DNA of 64,000 bases from Sulfurimonas sp. (GCF_029027585.1 NZ_CP093397.1:62001-126000); one strand, 5' to 3'. Shown: positions 8,123-18,343, counted from the stretch's first letter. The notes: generated from the sequence alone by a model not told the origin. Program-made: numbers and translations.

Positions 8123-9568
8123 TTATATAAAATTCGGTGCATCATTTGCAAAGAGAATAATATCTCCAGATGCAGTTTGAGATGCTAGAACTTCTGTGAT
8201 TTTTGATTTATCATGTAGTATAGTTTTATTTTTTACTTTTAAATTTTTATCAAAAAGTGTTGCATTTAAAGCACCTGTAATTATGACTATATCAAAAGTT
8301 TCATTTATTGCATCACATAGTTTGAGATTTAACTCATCACTACTCTCAACTAAACCAGGGGTCACTATGACTTTTCTTCCCTCATGTAAAGAACAAAGTC
8401 TAACACCCTCAAGCATACCGTCTATGTTACCGTTATAACCATCATCAAGTATGATTTTACCGCCTGCTACTATCTTTTGAAGTCTATGCTCAACAGGTGT
8501 TAGTTTTGCAACTGCTTTTGTAATCTCTTCGCTGCTCATATCAAAACTTTTTGCAACATGAACTGCTGCTGCAATATTCATAGTTTGAAAAGAACCTAAA
8601 ATATTTGTACTTAGATGCATAACTTCACCTAAGATATTTAAATCAAATTTAGTTGACTCTAACGAAGCATCTATATTTGAAATATTATCTCCAAAAAAAG
8701 TTACTTTTTCATGTGGTTCATCAGTCACAGAGTCATGAATAAAAGCATGCTCTAATCTTGGTGACTGCATGATTTCAAGTTTTGTAGCGATGATATTTTT
8801 TAAGGATTTAAAGTACTCTATATGAGCCTCTCCAACTTTCCCAACAATAACTGTTTGAGGCTCTAAAAAAGTAGTGATATCGTATATATCCCCGCTTTGT
8901 CTAGCTCCTGCTTCACAAATATATATCTCGGCATCACTAGGTAATGACTCATTTACATCACGCATTATTCCACCCAAAGTATTTACACTTCTTGGAGTTG
9001 CATAGACATTATACTTTTTACTTAGTATCTCATATACAAAATTTTTGATACTTGTTTTTCCATAACTTCCCGTTATACAAACTATTTGTAAATTTTGGAT
9101 ACTTCGAAGTTTTTTCTTTGCTTCTTTTTTAAAGGTTTCAAAAAGAAACTTCTCTACCATTACACTACCAATATATGCAAGAGCTAAAGGCATAAAAACA
9201 CCGTAAGTTTCACAAACACCTTTTAAAGTACAAAGAACATCTTGAAAAAATACTAAAGAAAGTAAAAGAATTAAAAAACGCTTTACACGCCAAGTAAGAA
9301 CAAGCTTTTTATCTAACTTTTTGTGCCAAATAAATATAGCTGGTAAAACAGCAAAAAAGAAAAAGATAGGAAAAAATTTGCCCGTTGTATGATACGCGAT
9401 AAATGGTATAAAAAAGTATAAAACATGCCATTGAGGTTTATGATGTTTTAAAATCACACGAGAAAGTTTATAGTCATACCACTGAAGATTTGTGATTAGG
9501 TACCAACCAAGAAGAGTAACAAAAAGTATGTTGGTTACAAAAGCGGTTAATATTTCAAAATCAAACAT
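8123..9568 (-). CDS. murF: UDP-N-acetylmuramoyl-tripeptide--D-alanyl-D-alanine ligase
   Basis: It adds D-Ala-D-Ala to the UDP-MurNAc-tripeptide in the cytoplasm. Residues 1-135 contain several hydrophobic segments, the membrane extension found in Campylobacterota MurF. The Mur ligase ATP loop GSYGKTSIKN has its Lys at 171, and the C-terminal domain ends in the family-typical FANDAPNF. The gene ends a compact operon with an alpha/beta hydrolase (8-base overlap) and ddl, which makes its D-Ala-D-Ala substrate. Confidence 0.95.
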   Translation of the reverse strand: MFDFEILTAFVTNILFVTLLGWYLITNLQWYDYKLSRVILKHHKPQWHVLYFFIPFIAYHTTGKFFPIFFFFAVLPAIFIWHKKLDKKLVLTWRVKRFLILLLSLVFFQDVLCTLKGVCETYGVFMPLALAYIGSVMVEKFLFETFKKEAKKKLRSIQNLQIVCITGSYGKTSIKNFVYEILSKKYNVYATPRSVNTLGGIMRDVNESLPSDAEIYICEAGARQSGDIYDITTFLEPQTVIVGKVGEAHIEYFKSLKNIIATKLEIMQSPRLEHAFIHDSVTDEPHEKVTFFGDNISNIDASLESTKFDLNILGEVMHLSTNILGSFQTMNIAAAVHVAKSFDMSSEEITKAVAKLTPVEHRLQKIVAGGKIILDDGYNGNIDGMLEGVRLCSLHEGRKVIVTPGLVESSDELNLKLCDAINETFDIVIITGALNATLFDKNLKVKNKTILHDKSKITEVLASQTASGDIILFANDAPNFI

Positions 9569-10283
9569 TATAAATTGCCTCTATCTCTGTGGATACTTCT
9601 TTAGCATAGTCTATAAAAAAGTAATGGTCACCATCATAAACTTTTAAAGTAGAGTATTTCATGAGTTTATCAATCTTTTTTGCAGAACTTAAAGGCGTCG
9701 CAGTATCTTCTTTTCCCCAACACAGAAGGGCTTTACCTTCATACGAAGCAAATTCATCACTATAATCTTCATCAACAACATTTTTAAAAGTTTCATACAT
9801 TTGTTCACTCATATTTTTTGCATCTTGGGCTACAAACATAGAACGAAATTTTGTTAGTCCAAAAGTTTTCAAGATTTTAAATAAAGCTATTTTTACTTTT
9901 ATTTTCAATGGTTTTGGTATAAAAATTCCTGCACTAGCTACTAAAATAATAACTTTGGGTTTGAGTAAAAGAGCTACTTTACCACCAAAAGAGTGTCCAA
10001 GTATTATGTCTTTTGAAGCATTAATTTCATTCATGAAAAGTTCAATGATATTTGCATAATCTTTAGTATGTAAAGAACTATCACAATTACTTAAACCAAA
10101 ACCAGGCAAGTCAATATAAATATGACGAAAAGCATCCATAAATGGAGAAAAAACTTGCTTCATTAAGTTTTTATTTGAACCCCAACCATGTAAAACAACC
10201 AAATCGACACTAGCTTGAGGATTTAGTATCTCATAGCTTACATCAAAAGTATGTTGATTATACACAATGGATTTTATTGCCAT
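9561..10283 (-). CDS. Alpha/beta hydrolase
   Basis: A 240-residue cytoplasmic alpha/beta-fold hydrolase. The oxyanion-hole motif LHGWGS lies at 31-36, the nucleophile elbow GHSFGG has Ser98, and the likely catalytic His is in YDGDHYFF near 220. It sits between ddl and murF with a one-base overlap to ddl and an eight-base overlap to murF, an arrangement that suggests a cell-wall-linked role. The substrate is unknown. Confidence 0.85.
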   Translation of the reverse strand: MAIKSIVYNQHTFDVSYEILNPQASVDLVVLHGWGSNKNLMKQVFSPFMDAFRHIYIDLPGFGLSNCDSSLHTKDYANIIELFMNEINASKDIILGHSFGGKVALLLKPKVIILVASAGIFIPKPLKIKVKIALFKILKTFGLTKFRSMFVAQDAKNMSEQMYETFKNVVDEDYSDEFASYEGKALLCWGKEDTATPLSSAKKIDKLMKYSTLKVYDGDHYFFIDYAKEVSTEIEAIYNV

Positions 10284-11320
10284 TATTTACCTTTTGCTTG
10301 GCTAATTGAGTGAATATACTCATAATTTACTTTTTTTCTTTTACTACTTGGTAAAGTTTCACAAATAAGTTCTAAAGAGGTCTTAAAATCATTAAAAAGA
10401 TAGTTTGCCATAGACCCAGGGATAGGATTTATCTCATTTAGTAAAACTTCTCCATCTACTACAAAAAAGTCACATCTAATCAAAGCACCTTCAAACATAT
10501 TTTTATAAATTTTAGTAAAAGTATTTTTTAGTTTTGATTCTAAAGCATCATCAATATCTGCTTTTACAACTTGCTCAGAGCGTGAAAAATCCATATATTT
10601 TTTTTCAAAATCTAAAAACTCATTTTTTTGAGGTTCTTCTACTATGGAAAAGTGCATTTCACCTTTTGCCATAAATCCAGCTAAATTATACTCTTTAACA
10701 TTGTTTATAAATGGCTCTACTAAAACACTTTTATCATACTCAAAAGCAACATCTAAAGCATAGTCAAGTTCACTCTCATCTTTAACTATACTTACTCCTA
10801 TCGAACTTCCAAGTCTTGCAGGTTTTATGATAACAGGGTAAGAAGTATTAATATGATGATGTTCATCAGATGATATGGTTTCATAATCTACACACTTTAT
10901 ATTTTTTGCCTCGCAAAGCCACTTTGTATATCTTTTATCATAAGAAAATACACTGGCATCTACTCTCGGTCCAATATATTTTATAGAGAAAAAATCAAGC
11001 AGAGCCGAGATAGTTCCATCTTCTCCGTCTGCACCATGAATAAGGTTTAAAACTGTACCACAATACTGGGTTGAACTAAACATAGTTTTTTGAGAAAACC
11101 CACCATGTGAGATGCTTAACTCTGGCATCTTCTTGTGCTCACCTTTAGAAAAAGTCACTGCTTTCATCTTAGAGTCTTCTATCAAGTAAAACTTATGGTC
11201 TTGGTCACAAAATATATAATTTATATCAATTCCTGATAACTTCTCTTTTAAAGTTATCGCACTTACTATACTTATCTCATGCTCGAAACTAGCTCCACCA
11301 AACAATATTATTAATCTCAA
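10283..11320 (-). CDS. ddl: D-alanine--D-alanine ligase
   Basis: An ATP-grasp enzyme of 345 residues that joins two D-alanines for peptidoglycan. The N-terminal LFGGASFEHEIS and HGADGEDGTISA segments and the metal-binding C-terminal stretch (LNEINPIPGSM) are diagnostic. Genes for MurF and an alpha/beta hydrolase follow in the same operon. The start at 11320 gives the normal family N-terminus. Confidence 0.95.
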   Translation of the reverse strand: MRLIILFGGASFEHEISIVSAITLKEKLSGIDINYIFCDQDHKFYLIEDSKMKAVTFSKGEHKKMPELSISHGGFSQKTMFSSTQYCGTVLNLIHGADGEDGTISALLDFFSIKYIGPRVDASVFSYDKRYTKWLCEAKNIKCVDYETISSDEHHHINTSYPVIIKPARLGSSIGVSIVKDESELDYALDVAFEYDKSVLVEPFINNVKEYNLAGFMAKGEMHFSIVEEPQKNEFLDFEKKYMDFSRSEQVVKADIDDALESKLKNTFTKIYKNMFEGALIRCDFFVVDGEVLLNEINPIPGSMANYLFNDFKTSLELICETLPSSKRKKVNYEYIHSISQAKGK

Positions 11321-11330
11321 ATATAATCCT

Positions 11331-11672
11331 TTATTTTATAAATATTTTTTCGTATTTTTCTTCATCAAAGCCAACTATCACTTGACCTTTATACTCTATG
11401 ATTGGTCTTTTAAAAAGCATATTTTCTCTACAAAGCCACTCTCTTTTTCCACTTGCATCTAGATTTAACTCTTTTAATTTTAAAATTCTATACTTAGTCC
11501 CACGACTGTTAAAAAGTATATCCATTTCAATTTGTTCTAACCACTCATCAACCTTTTTACAATCAACAGAAGTTTTTTTAAAGTCAATAAACTCTAAATC
11601 TATCTCATTTTCTTTAAAAAATTTTCTAGCTTTTCTAACGCTGTCACAAGTTGATATTCCGTATAGTTTCAT
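11331..11672 (-). CDS. Spx/ArsC (YffB-type) thioredoxin-fold protein
   Basis: A 113-residue ArsC-family protein. The N-terminus has one active-site Cys (GISTCDSVRKA) without the second Cys of a CXXC motif, and the C-terminal RPIIEYKGQVIVGF strand is typical. Such proteins are glutathione-dependent reductases or regulators of unknown substrate. The ddl gene is 10 bases away and co-directional, and ruvA is upstream. Confidence 0.85.
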   Translation of the reverse strand: MKLYGISTCDSVRKARKFFKENEIDLEFIDFKKTSVDCKKVDEWLEQIEMDILFNSRGTKYRILKLKELNLDASGKREWLCRENMLFKRPIIEYKGQVIVGFDEEKYEKIFIK

Positions 11673-11692
11673 TATATATTTTACCTTTAAAT

Positions 11693-12259
11693 TTAAACAC
11701 TCTGAAGAAGTTTTAAAGCCTCTTTTACAAGAGAAGCTGTGTCATCACTATTGCAATTACTTAAAGCTTTTATTATTTTATCTTTTTTAAAGCCTAGTGA
11801 TTCTAATGCTTCAGTTGCTTGTGAAAAAGCTATACTTTTTGGTGCATCTGTTGAACTTACAAGTTCCACATCAAAACCAGCCAACTCTACTAAAATTCGC
11901 CCTGCACTCTTAGGTCCAATGCCAGGGACTTTTTTCACACCGTTCATATCTTTGTTATTTATTATTGTTGCAAACTGGCTTGGTGTATAAGTTGAGCAAA
12001 TTGCCATGGCAACCTTTGGTCCAACTCCATTTATTTTAATGAGTCTTGCAAACATCTTTTTTTCACTCATCTCTAAAAAGCCAAATAGTAGTTGCGCATC
12101 TTCGCGGATTATTTGAGTTGTAAAAAGTTTTACCTCATCACTACCAATAGATGCAAAACTTTGCAGAGATATAAAAACCTCATAAACTACACCTTTAACA
12201 TCAACATGCACAAAACTCGGCTCTTTATAGACTATATGTCCATTTATCCCTACTATCAT
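11693..12259 (-). CDS. ruvA: Holliday junction branch migration protein RuvA
   Basis: A 188-residue protein with an N-terminal OB-fold (residues 1-62), tandem helix-hairpin-helix motifs (KINGVGPKVAM and KVPGIGPKSAG) and a C-terminal three-helix domain that contacts RuvB. It forms the tetramer that holds a four-way DNA junction. The gene is 17 bases downstream of fapA on the same strand. Confidence 0.95.
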   Translation of the reverse strand: MIVGINGHIVYKEPSFVHVDVKGVVYEVFISLQSFASIGSDEVKLFTTQIIREDAQLLFGFLEMSEKKMFARLIKINGVGPKVAMAICSTYTPSQFATIINNKDMNGVKKVPGIGPKSAGRILVELAGFDVELVSSTDAPKSIAFSQATEALESLGFKKDKIIKALSNCNSDDTASLVKEALKLLQSV

Positions 12260-12276
12260 TTATAAACTACTTTCAC

Positions 12277-14181
12277 TTATTCTTTCACTGCCTCTATTTT
12301 AAACTCTCCATCTTCAACCTCAACAACTGCAAAAACCATATCTGTTGAATTTTCCGCTGGTTTATGAAGCAACTCTATGGGCGGGTCAACTAGTTTAAAT
12401 ATTATTTCGTTATATCCTACCCATTTATCTCTGTTAATAATTCTTGCATCAAAAATATTATCTTGAAAAGAGGCTGTTTTTTCTGTAAGAAGTTTTAAGT
12501 GGTCAAGCTTTACATCATGTTCTGTTTTTATTGTCTTTAAATGCTCTTGCATTTTCGTAAACTGTTTATATTGTTTTACAAAGGAAGATGGCATTTTTAC
12601 ACCACTTTTTTTATAATGAAGTAAGCGTTTTTTTACATCATTGTGTATAGCTAAATTTCCTTTAATAATTTCACCATATTTATCTATTTCAGATTTTATA
12701 CTTTTTACATCAGCTTCTAGTTTTTGGATCTCTTCATGATTTTCACCAAGGTCTTCTTGTTTTGATTTTTTAAGTACAGGGTCTATGGTAAAAGTATTTT
12801 CACTTCCTTGTAACTTTTTAATCTCTATAAATCTTGAAGCAGTAGCCTTAACATGAGAAGAACATAACTCTATAACTATCTCTTTCGCTCTTATATCTCC
12901 ACCAATAGCTTGAGAAATTTCAACTATATCTCCATCAACTTCTCCATGTTCAATCCTAGTTATATGGATGTTCTTTCCATACGCCGCACCTCTGTGGACA
13001 TTTATCTCTAGCTTGTCTGCTTTTATTATAGAATCTTTATGAGTTTGACCAGATACTGTTGCTTTTAATGCTATTACCTTAGCAAAAGCACCTATATTAC
13101 CATCTATATCTATTTCAGACACTTCAACTTCCATACCAGAGCCTATGGCATCTTTTTGCTCATCTGTTTCTTTGACACTTATGTTTATATCTGAATCCAC
13201 ACCTGCGGTTATATTACCAGTAGATTTAAAACTAATCTCACCTATGTCAACTTCAGACGAAATAGTATAATTTGTTCCTTCTAAAACTATATAACCATTT
13301 TCAACTGCACGATATTCAATATTGTCATCAGTCTCAACAACTTTAATAGTATCATCAGTGCTAAAAGTAGGAACATTGGCTTCAACTGGCTCTTTTGGCT
13401 CCATATATTCACCACGACAATTTCTACCTGCTTTACCCTCTTTAGGTTTTATATATTCTATGAGTAACTCATCTTTATGAACACTTTGTATAAAATCTCT
13501 ACTTGAATAATCTATCTTAGAACTTTCTGTAACTTCTTCTTTTTTATCATAATGCAAAACGATTTCATCATCAGTAGTTAATGTTGGCTCATATGCTTCT
13601 GCTACAAGATATGTTTGGTTTTTGTTATAAGTTGCTTTTTCTTCCACTCTAACATGTGCAACAATTTTTGAAATCACATCTTCCATCATCTCATCAAAAA
13701 TATTTATGAGTATATTTGCACGAACTTTACTCTTGTTTATAAGAATCAAAAGTTCTCTTTGTAACCTTGGGCTGTAACTAACGCTAGAACCTTCTTTAAT
13801 ACTTAGATAAACTTTACATTTTGTAGCATTAGCTCCGATAGCTAATGATAAATCAGCATAAGTATCATTTTCAACTTTTGAAAAAATCTCAATCTCATAC
13901 ATCTGTTTTATTTGGAAATCTTTATCTAAAAAAGAGCCCTTATCTTCTAACTCTGTAAGGTCTTCGCTAGACATCTCCTCCCAATCAACCTCTTTTGCAC
14001 CATCATTCTTACGAGTATATGTCTGAACTTCCAATATATTAAAATCAATCTTATTAACATTGATTTCATAGGATTTAGCTAATTCTACCAACTCTTTTGC
14101 AACATTTTGAGTGCGTACAACGGTTGGACGAATTTTTTTTGATGATTTTTTGCTATTTTTATCTGAACCAAAAAGTGCCAT
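12277..14181 (-). CDS. FapA/DUF342 family protein
   Basis: A 634-residue cytoplasmic protein. It has a basic N-terminus, the characteristic DUF342 block near residues 240-280 (KPKEGKAGRNCRGE), a right-handed beta-helix region at about 290-430, and a coiled coil at about 470-570. FapA is linked to polar placement of flagella in Vibrio, and a similar localisation role here is inference from the family. It starts the ruvA-spx-ddl-murF operon and diverges from murJ across an 88-base gap. Confidence 0.85.
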   Translation of the reverse strand: MALFGSDKNSKKSSKKIRPTVVRTQNVAKELVELAKSYEINVNKIDFNILEVQTYTRKNDGAKEVDWEEMSSEDLTELEDKGSFLDKDFQIKQMYEIEIFSKVENDTYADLSLAIGANATKCKVYLSIKEGSSVSYSPRLQRELLILINKSKVRANILINIFDEMMEDVISKIVAHVRVEEKATYNKNQTYLVAEAYEPTLTTDDEIVLHYDKKEEVTESSKIDYSSRDFIQSVHKDELLIEYIKPKEGKAGRNCRGEYMEPKEPVEANVPTFSTDDTIKVVETDDNIEYRAVENGYIVLEGTNYTISSEVDIGEISFKSTGNITAGVDSDINISVKETDEQKDAIGSGMEVEVSEIDIDGNIGAFAKVIALKATVSGQTHKDSIIKADKLEINVHRGAAYGKNIHITRIEHGEVDGDIVEISQAIGGDIRAKEIVIELCSSHVKATASRFIEIKKLQGSENTFTIDPVLKKSKQEDLGENHEEIQKLEADVKSIKSEIDKYGEIIKGNLAIHNDVKKRLLHYKKSGVKMPSSFVKQYKQFTKMQEHLKTIKTEHDVKLDHLKLLTEKTASFQDNIFDARIINRDKWVGYNEIIFKLVDPPIELLHKPAENSTDMVFAVVEVEDGEFKIEAVKE

Positions 14182-14269
14182 ATCTTCCTACAATATTTAA
14201 ATTTTAAAACTAAACCCTCTATTTTAATCAAATATTTGTTAAACTTTCGTAAAACGAACAAAGAAGCCC

Positions 14270-15676
14270 ATGTTTAAAGCTATATTTACCAACAGTTTTG
14301 GAATTTTATTTTCAAGAATTTTAGGATTTTTTAGAGATTTACTAACAGCATCTATACTTGGTGCAAATATATATAGCGATATATTTTTCATAGCTTTTAA
14401 ACTACCCAATCTTTTTCGCCGTATCTTTGCTGAAGGTGCATTTACACAAGTTTTTATACCAGCTTTTGCCAAATCAAGACACAAAGGTGTCTTATCTGCA
14501 AATATCTTTTTAATATTTATCTCCATAGTTCTTATAATTACTCTACTTGTAAATTTACTTCCATCTCTCGCCGCACAGGCTATTGCCGTTGGTTTTGATG
14601 AAAAAAACATAGAAATAGCGGCACCTTTTGTCGCTATAAACTTTTGGTATTTACCTCTTATATTTGCAATAACTTTCTTAAGTGCTCTGCTTCAGTACAA
14701 ACATCACTTTGCAACCTCTGCATTTTCAACTGCACTGCTAAATCTTTCACTTATTTTTGCTTTATTATTTTCACAAGACAAATCACAAGTAGAGATAGTT
14801 TACTATCTTAGTTGGGGTGTAGTTATTGGTGGTATTTTACAACTTTTAGTACATATCATTGCCATACAAAGATTAGGATTATCCAAACTTATCGTAGGTG
14901 GATTTAAGCATCTAGGTACAAAAGCAAAACTTATACAAAAAGAAACAAAAGAGTTTAGAAGTCAGTTTTTTCCTGCAATGTGGGGAAATTCAACTGCGCA
15001 AGTCAGCGCTTTTTTAGACACTTTTTTAGCTTCATTTTTACTAACTGGTTCTATCTCTTACCTCTACTATGCAAACAGAATCTTTCAACTCCCTCTAGCA
15101 CTCTTTGCCATTGCAACTTCCATCGCTCTTTTTCCTCGCGTTGCAAGATACATAAGAAACAAAGATGAAACAAAAGCCCTAGAATTTTTACAAAAAGCTT
15201 TTTGGTTTTTAGCATTTTTACTTACAGCTAGTGCTATTGGTGGTTTTATCTTAGCAAATGAGATAACGCATCTACTTTTTGAAAGAGGTGCTTTTGATGC
15301 ACAAGATACAGCAAACACAACATTAGTTCTTCAAATGTATATGATTGGACTTATCCCATTTGGTCTTCAAAAACTTTTTGTTTTATGGTTATATGCAAAA
15401 CAGATGCAAGGACAAGCCGCAAAAATCGCTACTTACTCTCTACTTACTTATATCATCATAGCACTATCACTTATATCACCTATGGGAGTAAGTGGTTTAG
15501 CTCTGGCATCTACCGTCGGTGGTTTTGTTAGTTTTACTCTAACTATAAAGGTATTTGGAGTTAAAAACTTCTTTGATATTATTCGTTCTAAAAATGCTGT
15601 ATATCTTCTAGTTGGTGCTGTTGCGTTTACAGGATTACTTTTTGTTTTTAGGGATTTTATACAAGCTTATATATAA
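14270..15676 (+). CDS. murJ: Lipid II flippase MurJ
   Basis: A 468-residue polytopic membrane protein with about 14 helices that moves lipid II across the inner membrane for wall synthesis. Recognisable segments are the N-terminal FGILFSRILGFFRD, the RRIFAEGAFTQVF loop and a cytoplasmic RIFQLPLALFAIA segment. It diverges from the wall-related operon on the other strand, so the two sides share regulatory DNA. Confidence 0.95.
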   Translation: MFKAIFTNSFGILFSRILGFFRDLLTASILGANIYSDIFFIAFKLPNLFRRIFAEGAFTQVFIPAFAKSRHKGVLSANIFLIFISIVLIITLLVNLLPSLAAQAIAVGFDEKNIEIAAPFVAINFWYLPLIFAITFLSALLQYKHHFATSAFSTALLNLSLIFALLFSQDKSQVEIVYYLSWGVVIGGILQLLVHIIAIQRLGLSKLIVGGFKHLGTKAKLIQKETKEFRSQFFPAMWGNSTAQVSAFLDTFLASFLLTGSISYLYYANRIFQLPLALFAIATSIALFPRVARYIRNKDETKALEFLQKAFWFLAFLLTASAIGGFILANEITHLLFERGAFDAQDTANTTLVLQMYMIGLIPFGLQKLFVLWLYAKQMQGQAAKIATYSLLTYIIIALSLISPMGVSGLALASTVGGFVSFTLTIKVFGVKNFFDIIRSKNAVYLLVGAVAFTGLLFVFRDFIQAYI

Positions 15677-15687
15677 AGGAAAACTAA

Positions 15688-15744
15688 ATGAAAAAAACAG
15701 TACTAATCACAGGTGGAAACAAGGAAATTGGACTAGAAGTATGA
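15688..15744 (+). pseudogene. Fossil N-terminus of a short-chain dehydrogenase
   Basis: Directly after murJ, with a good ribosome site (AAAGGAAAACTAA), an ATG opens 18 codons that read as a Rossmann-fold start: VLITGGNKEIGLEV, the TGxxxGIG nucleotide-binding loop with Ile-to-Glu drift. A stop follows and nothing downstream matches the rest of the family. It is best read as a gene start left after a deletion. Confidence 0.55.
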
Positions 15745-15781
15745 AGATAAAAAAAATTAAACTTTACAAAAGGGATATGGA

Positions 15782-16024
15782 ATGAATATTGTATTGATTA
15801 TGCTTGTAGCTAGTGTATTAATTATCGCAGGGGAATGGGATGCACCTCCTCCCATAGCAAAGAAAAAAGAGAGTATTAAAATATGGCAAGGAAAAGAAAA
15901 CAATCCTAATCCAAACTATACCAAAGACAATTCACAATTAAAACAACCGACTCGTAAAGATAAATTAAGAGAAAATGACCCTGAATCTCTAAAAAACTAT
16001 GAGGCAGGATTTATTTTTGAATAG
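15782..16024 (+). CDS. Small hypothetical exported or membrane-anchored protein
   Basis: An 80-residue product with a hydrophobic N-terminal segment (residues 1-17, no lipobox Cys) followed by a charged Pro/Lys/Asn-rich tail with no recognisable fold. A ribosome site (AAGGGATATGG) precedes the ATG. The gene lies among remnants of deleted genes. No function can be assigned. Confidence 0.5.
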   Translation: MNIVLIMLVASVLIIAGEWDAPPPIAKKKESIKIWQGKENNPNPNYTKDNSQLKQPTRKDKLRENDPESLKNYEAGFIFE

Positions 16025-16071
16025 CACAGTGTTACTGCTATAAGAGTTATCTTTACAAATATACATTTATA

Positions 16072-16206
16072 ATGTATAAAGGGAAAAAAGAAGTTGTTGA
16101 AAGACTCTCACAAATTCCAATAGATAATTTGTATATTTCAAGAATAAATTATATTGAGCCTTTCTTGGATAGAATACAAGACCTAGAACTTGAACCAAAG
16201 TTATAA
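16072..16206 (+). pseudogene. Fragment resembling a VapC-type PIN toxin
   Basis: A 44-codon frame contains ERLSQIPIDNLYISRINYIE, similar to the beta-strand and helix that follow the first Asp of PIN-domain VapC toxins. The N-terminal acidic residue motif and the catalytic C-terminal half are missing. There is no ribosome site and no antitoxin gene. It is most likely a toxin remnant from a deletion event. Confidence 0.35.
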
Positions 16207-16237
16207 CCATATATCCGCTCAACATAAATAGGAAGTT

Positions 16238-17731
16238 ATGCATAGTTTAAAAATCAGAGATCTATCTTACAAATACCCCAGCGCAGCCCAACCAATTTTT
16301 AATGCTCTAAATTTAGACTTTGAAGAGGGATGGAGTGCAGTGACTGGAGTAAATGGTTCTGGTAAAAGTACACTTTTAAAACTAATTTCAAAAGAACTAA
16401 AAACCGAGAAGGGAATGATTCTTGGTAATTCTCTTGTGGTTTATTGCGCGCAAAGTACAGAATTTCCCCCGTTAGAGCTTGAAGAGTTTATGATGACCTA
16501 TACAAAAGAGGCATATAAGCTCAGAGACCTTTTGCAGGTGAAGGACGAATGGCTAGGCACTTGGGAAGTACTGAGTCATGGAGAACGCAAACAACTACAA
16601 CTCGCAGTTGCACTATCTAGTGAGAGTGATGTACTAATGGTCGATGAACCAACCAACCATCTTGACTCTCGTTCTCAGATGATTGTAGTTAAAGCACTTA
16701 AAAGCTACAAAGGTATTGGCATCTTGGTAAGCCATGACAGAACTTTACTAGATGCTTTAACTCAACAGACTATCATGATAAAAGCGGGTGAAGTTTTAAA
16801 ATATAGATCAAAATTTTCTTTGGCTCACCTTGCTTATGGACAAACACTCTCTCATAAGAAAAAAGCAATTAGCGAACAAGAAAATGAACTAAAAAAAATC
16901 AACCGAGTTGTTCAAGTCCAAAGAGAAAAAGTATCACTTGCTAAAAAGCGTTTTTCTAAAAAAGGTGTTTCTAAACATGACAGCTCAATGAAAGAGAAAA
17001 TAAACGGCGCTATCTTAACTGGTAAAGACAAGAATGATGGACAGATGCTACAGCGCACCCTTACTAAACAGCGTCACTTAAGTGAAAATATGAATAAACT
17101 CTCAAAAGAATACGCAACAGGAATCAGCTTTGAGGGAGAAATTGCCAAGTATAATTTTCCCATAGCTGTTGAGAAAAACTGCATTGAGCTTTTTGAGTCA
17201 ACACAACTTTGTTTTCCAAGGTTATCAGTAAATATTGGAGATAAGGTAGGTATTTGTGGTGAAAATGGTGCGGGGAAAAGTACATTTATACGCTATTTTG
17301 TGAAAGCAATAGATTTTAAACATGACTATCTTTACATACCTCAAGAGATTACAGACAAAGAAGCAGAGCAACTTTTTAATGAGATAAGCGACTTAAACAC
17401 TGATGCCAAAGGTGAACTTTTCACTCTTATTCAAAGACTAGGCTCAGATGCTAAAGCACTTCTAAATAGTAGCATACCGAGTCCGGGTGAAGTAAGAAAA
17501 CTACTTATAGCTCAAGGGTTGTTGAAGCGACCTTCTTTGATTATTTTAGATGAGCCGACAAACCATATGGATTTGGAATCTATAGAGTCCTTGGAAGCTT
17601 CTCTAAAAGAGTATGCAGGAGTTCTGTTGTTCATTACTCATGACAAGACTTTTTTAGAGAACTTAAGTACGAAGCGATGGGTATTTGAGAAGAATCAAGA
17701 CCAAGCATATACGCTTCAAGAAATCTTGTGA
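16238..17731 (+). CDS. ABC-F family ATP-binding protein
   Basis: A 497-residue protein with two ABC domains joined by a charged linker and no membrane segments, the ABC-F plan used by ribosome-associated factors. Domain 1 has Walker A GVNGSGKST (37-45), signature LSHGE and Walker B VDEPTNHLD. Domain 2 has GENGAGKST, SPGE and LDEPTNHMD. The linker (about 205-280) is strongly basic. The specific role, translation factor or antibiotic resistance, cannot be told. It is the first gene of a three-gene block with higher GC and different codon choice than its neighbours. Confidence 0.85.
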   Translation: MHSLKIRDLSYKYPSAAQPIFNALNLDFEEGWSAVTGVNGSGKSTLLKLISKELKTEKGMILGNSLVVYCAQSTEFPPLELEEFMMTYTKEAYKLRDLLQVKDEWLGTWEVLSHGERKQLQLAVALSSESDVLMVDEPTNHLDSRSQMIVVKALKSYKGIGILVSHDRTLLDALTQQTIMIKAGEVLKYRSKFSLAHLAYGQTLSHKKKAISEQENELKKINRVVQVQREKVSLAKKRFSKKGVSKHDSSMKEKINGAILTGKDKNDGQMLQRTLTKQRHLSENMNKLSKEYATGISFEGEIAKYNFPIAVEKNCIELFESTQLCFPRLSVNIGDKVGICGENGAGKSTFIRYFVKAIDFKHDYLYIPQEITDKEAEQLFNEISDLNTDAKGELFTLIQRLGSDAKALLNSSIPSPGEVRKLLIAQGLLKRPSLIILDEPTNHMDLESIESLEASLKEYAGVLLFITHDKTFLENLSTKRWVFEKNQDQAYTLQEIL

Positions 17732-17752
17732 TTTACAAAAGGAATGCACCTA

Positions 17753-18343
17753 ATGAATACTCAAACGAACAATTCTAAAGTACTATTTGCACTCAATAAG
17801 CCTAAGGGTTATTTGGTCACACGATCTGATGATCTTGGGCGAAAAACAGTTTATGATATTTTACCTGATTGGGTTTTTGATGATGGATGGATGCCAATCG
17901 GACGCCTTGATCTAGAATCTAAGGGACTTTTATTGTTCACAAGAGATGGACAGGTAGGTAATGTATTGACCAAACCTGGAAATTGCGTCAAGATATATGA
18001 GATTTGGGTTAGAGGTCATGTAACAGACGAACATATTGCACAGGCTTTAAAAGGAGTGAAAAGTAAAGACGATTTACTCAAAGCCCTTGTAGTTGAAAAA
18101 ATAGGCACTGGTGGCGCAAAAACAAAACTCAGAATACAAATAGATGAAGGTAAAAATCGGCATATCCGACGACTTTTTGGAGCGATGAAAGATCCAAAAT
18201 TTGGAACGCCTTTAAAGGTCTTAGACTTAAAGCGAATCAGCATTGGAAGTTTTAAACTCAACATCGATAGCGGTAAGTGGTGTTACCTTACAACAGAAGA
18301 AGAGAAGATGCTACTTCAAAATCTTCATCAGAGCAATTTATGA
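17753..18343 (+). CDS. RsuA/RluE-family rRNA pseudouridine synthase
   Basis: A protein of about 196 residues with the catalytic Asp in GRLDLESKGLLLFT and the family start FALNKPKGYLVT. It isomerises a specific uridine in rRNA. There is no N-terminal S4 domain, which fits the RluE subgroup (23S rRNA). The start is placed at the second Met because the AAAGGA ribosome site would touch the first ATG at 17744. Its stop overlaps the next start as ATGA. Confidence 0.85.
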   Translation: MNTQTNNSKVLFALNKPKGYLVTRSDDLGRKTVYDILPDWVFDDGWMPIGRLDLESKGLLLFTRDGQVGNVLTKPGNCVKIYEIWVRGHVTDEHIAQALKGVKSKDDLLKALVVEKIGTGGAKTKLRIQIDEGKNRHIRRLFGAMKDPKFGTPLKVLDLKRISIGSFKLNIDSGKWCYLTTEEEKMLLQNLHQSNL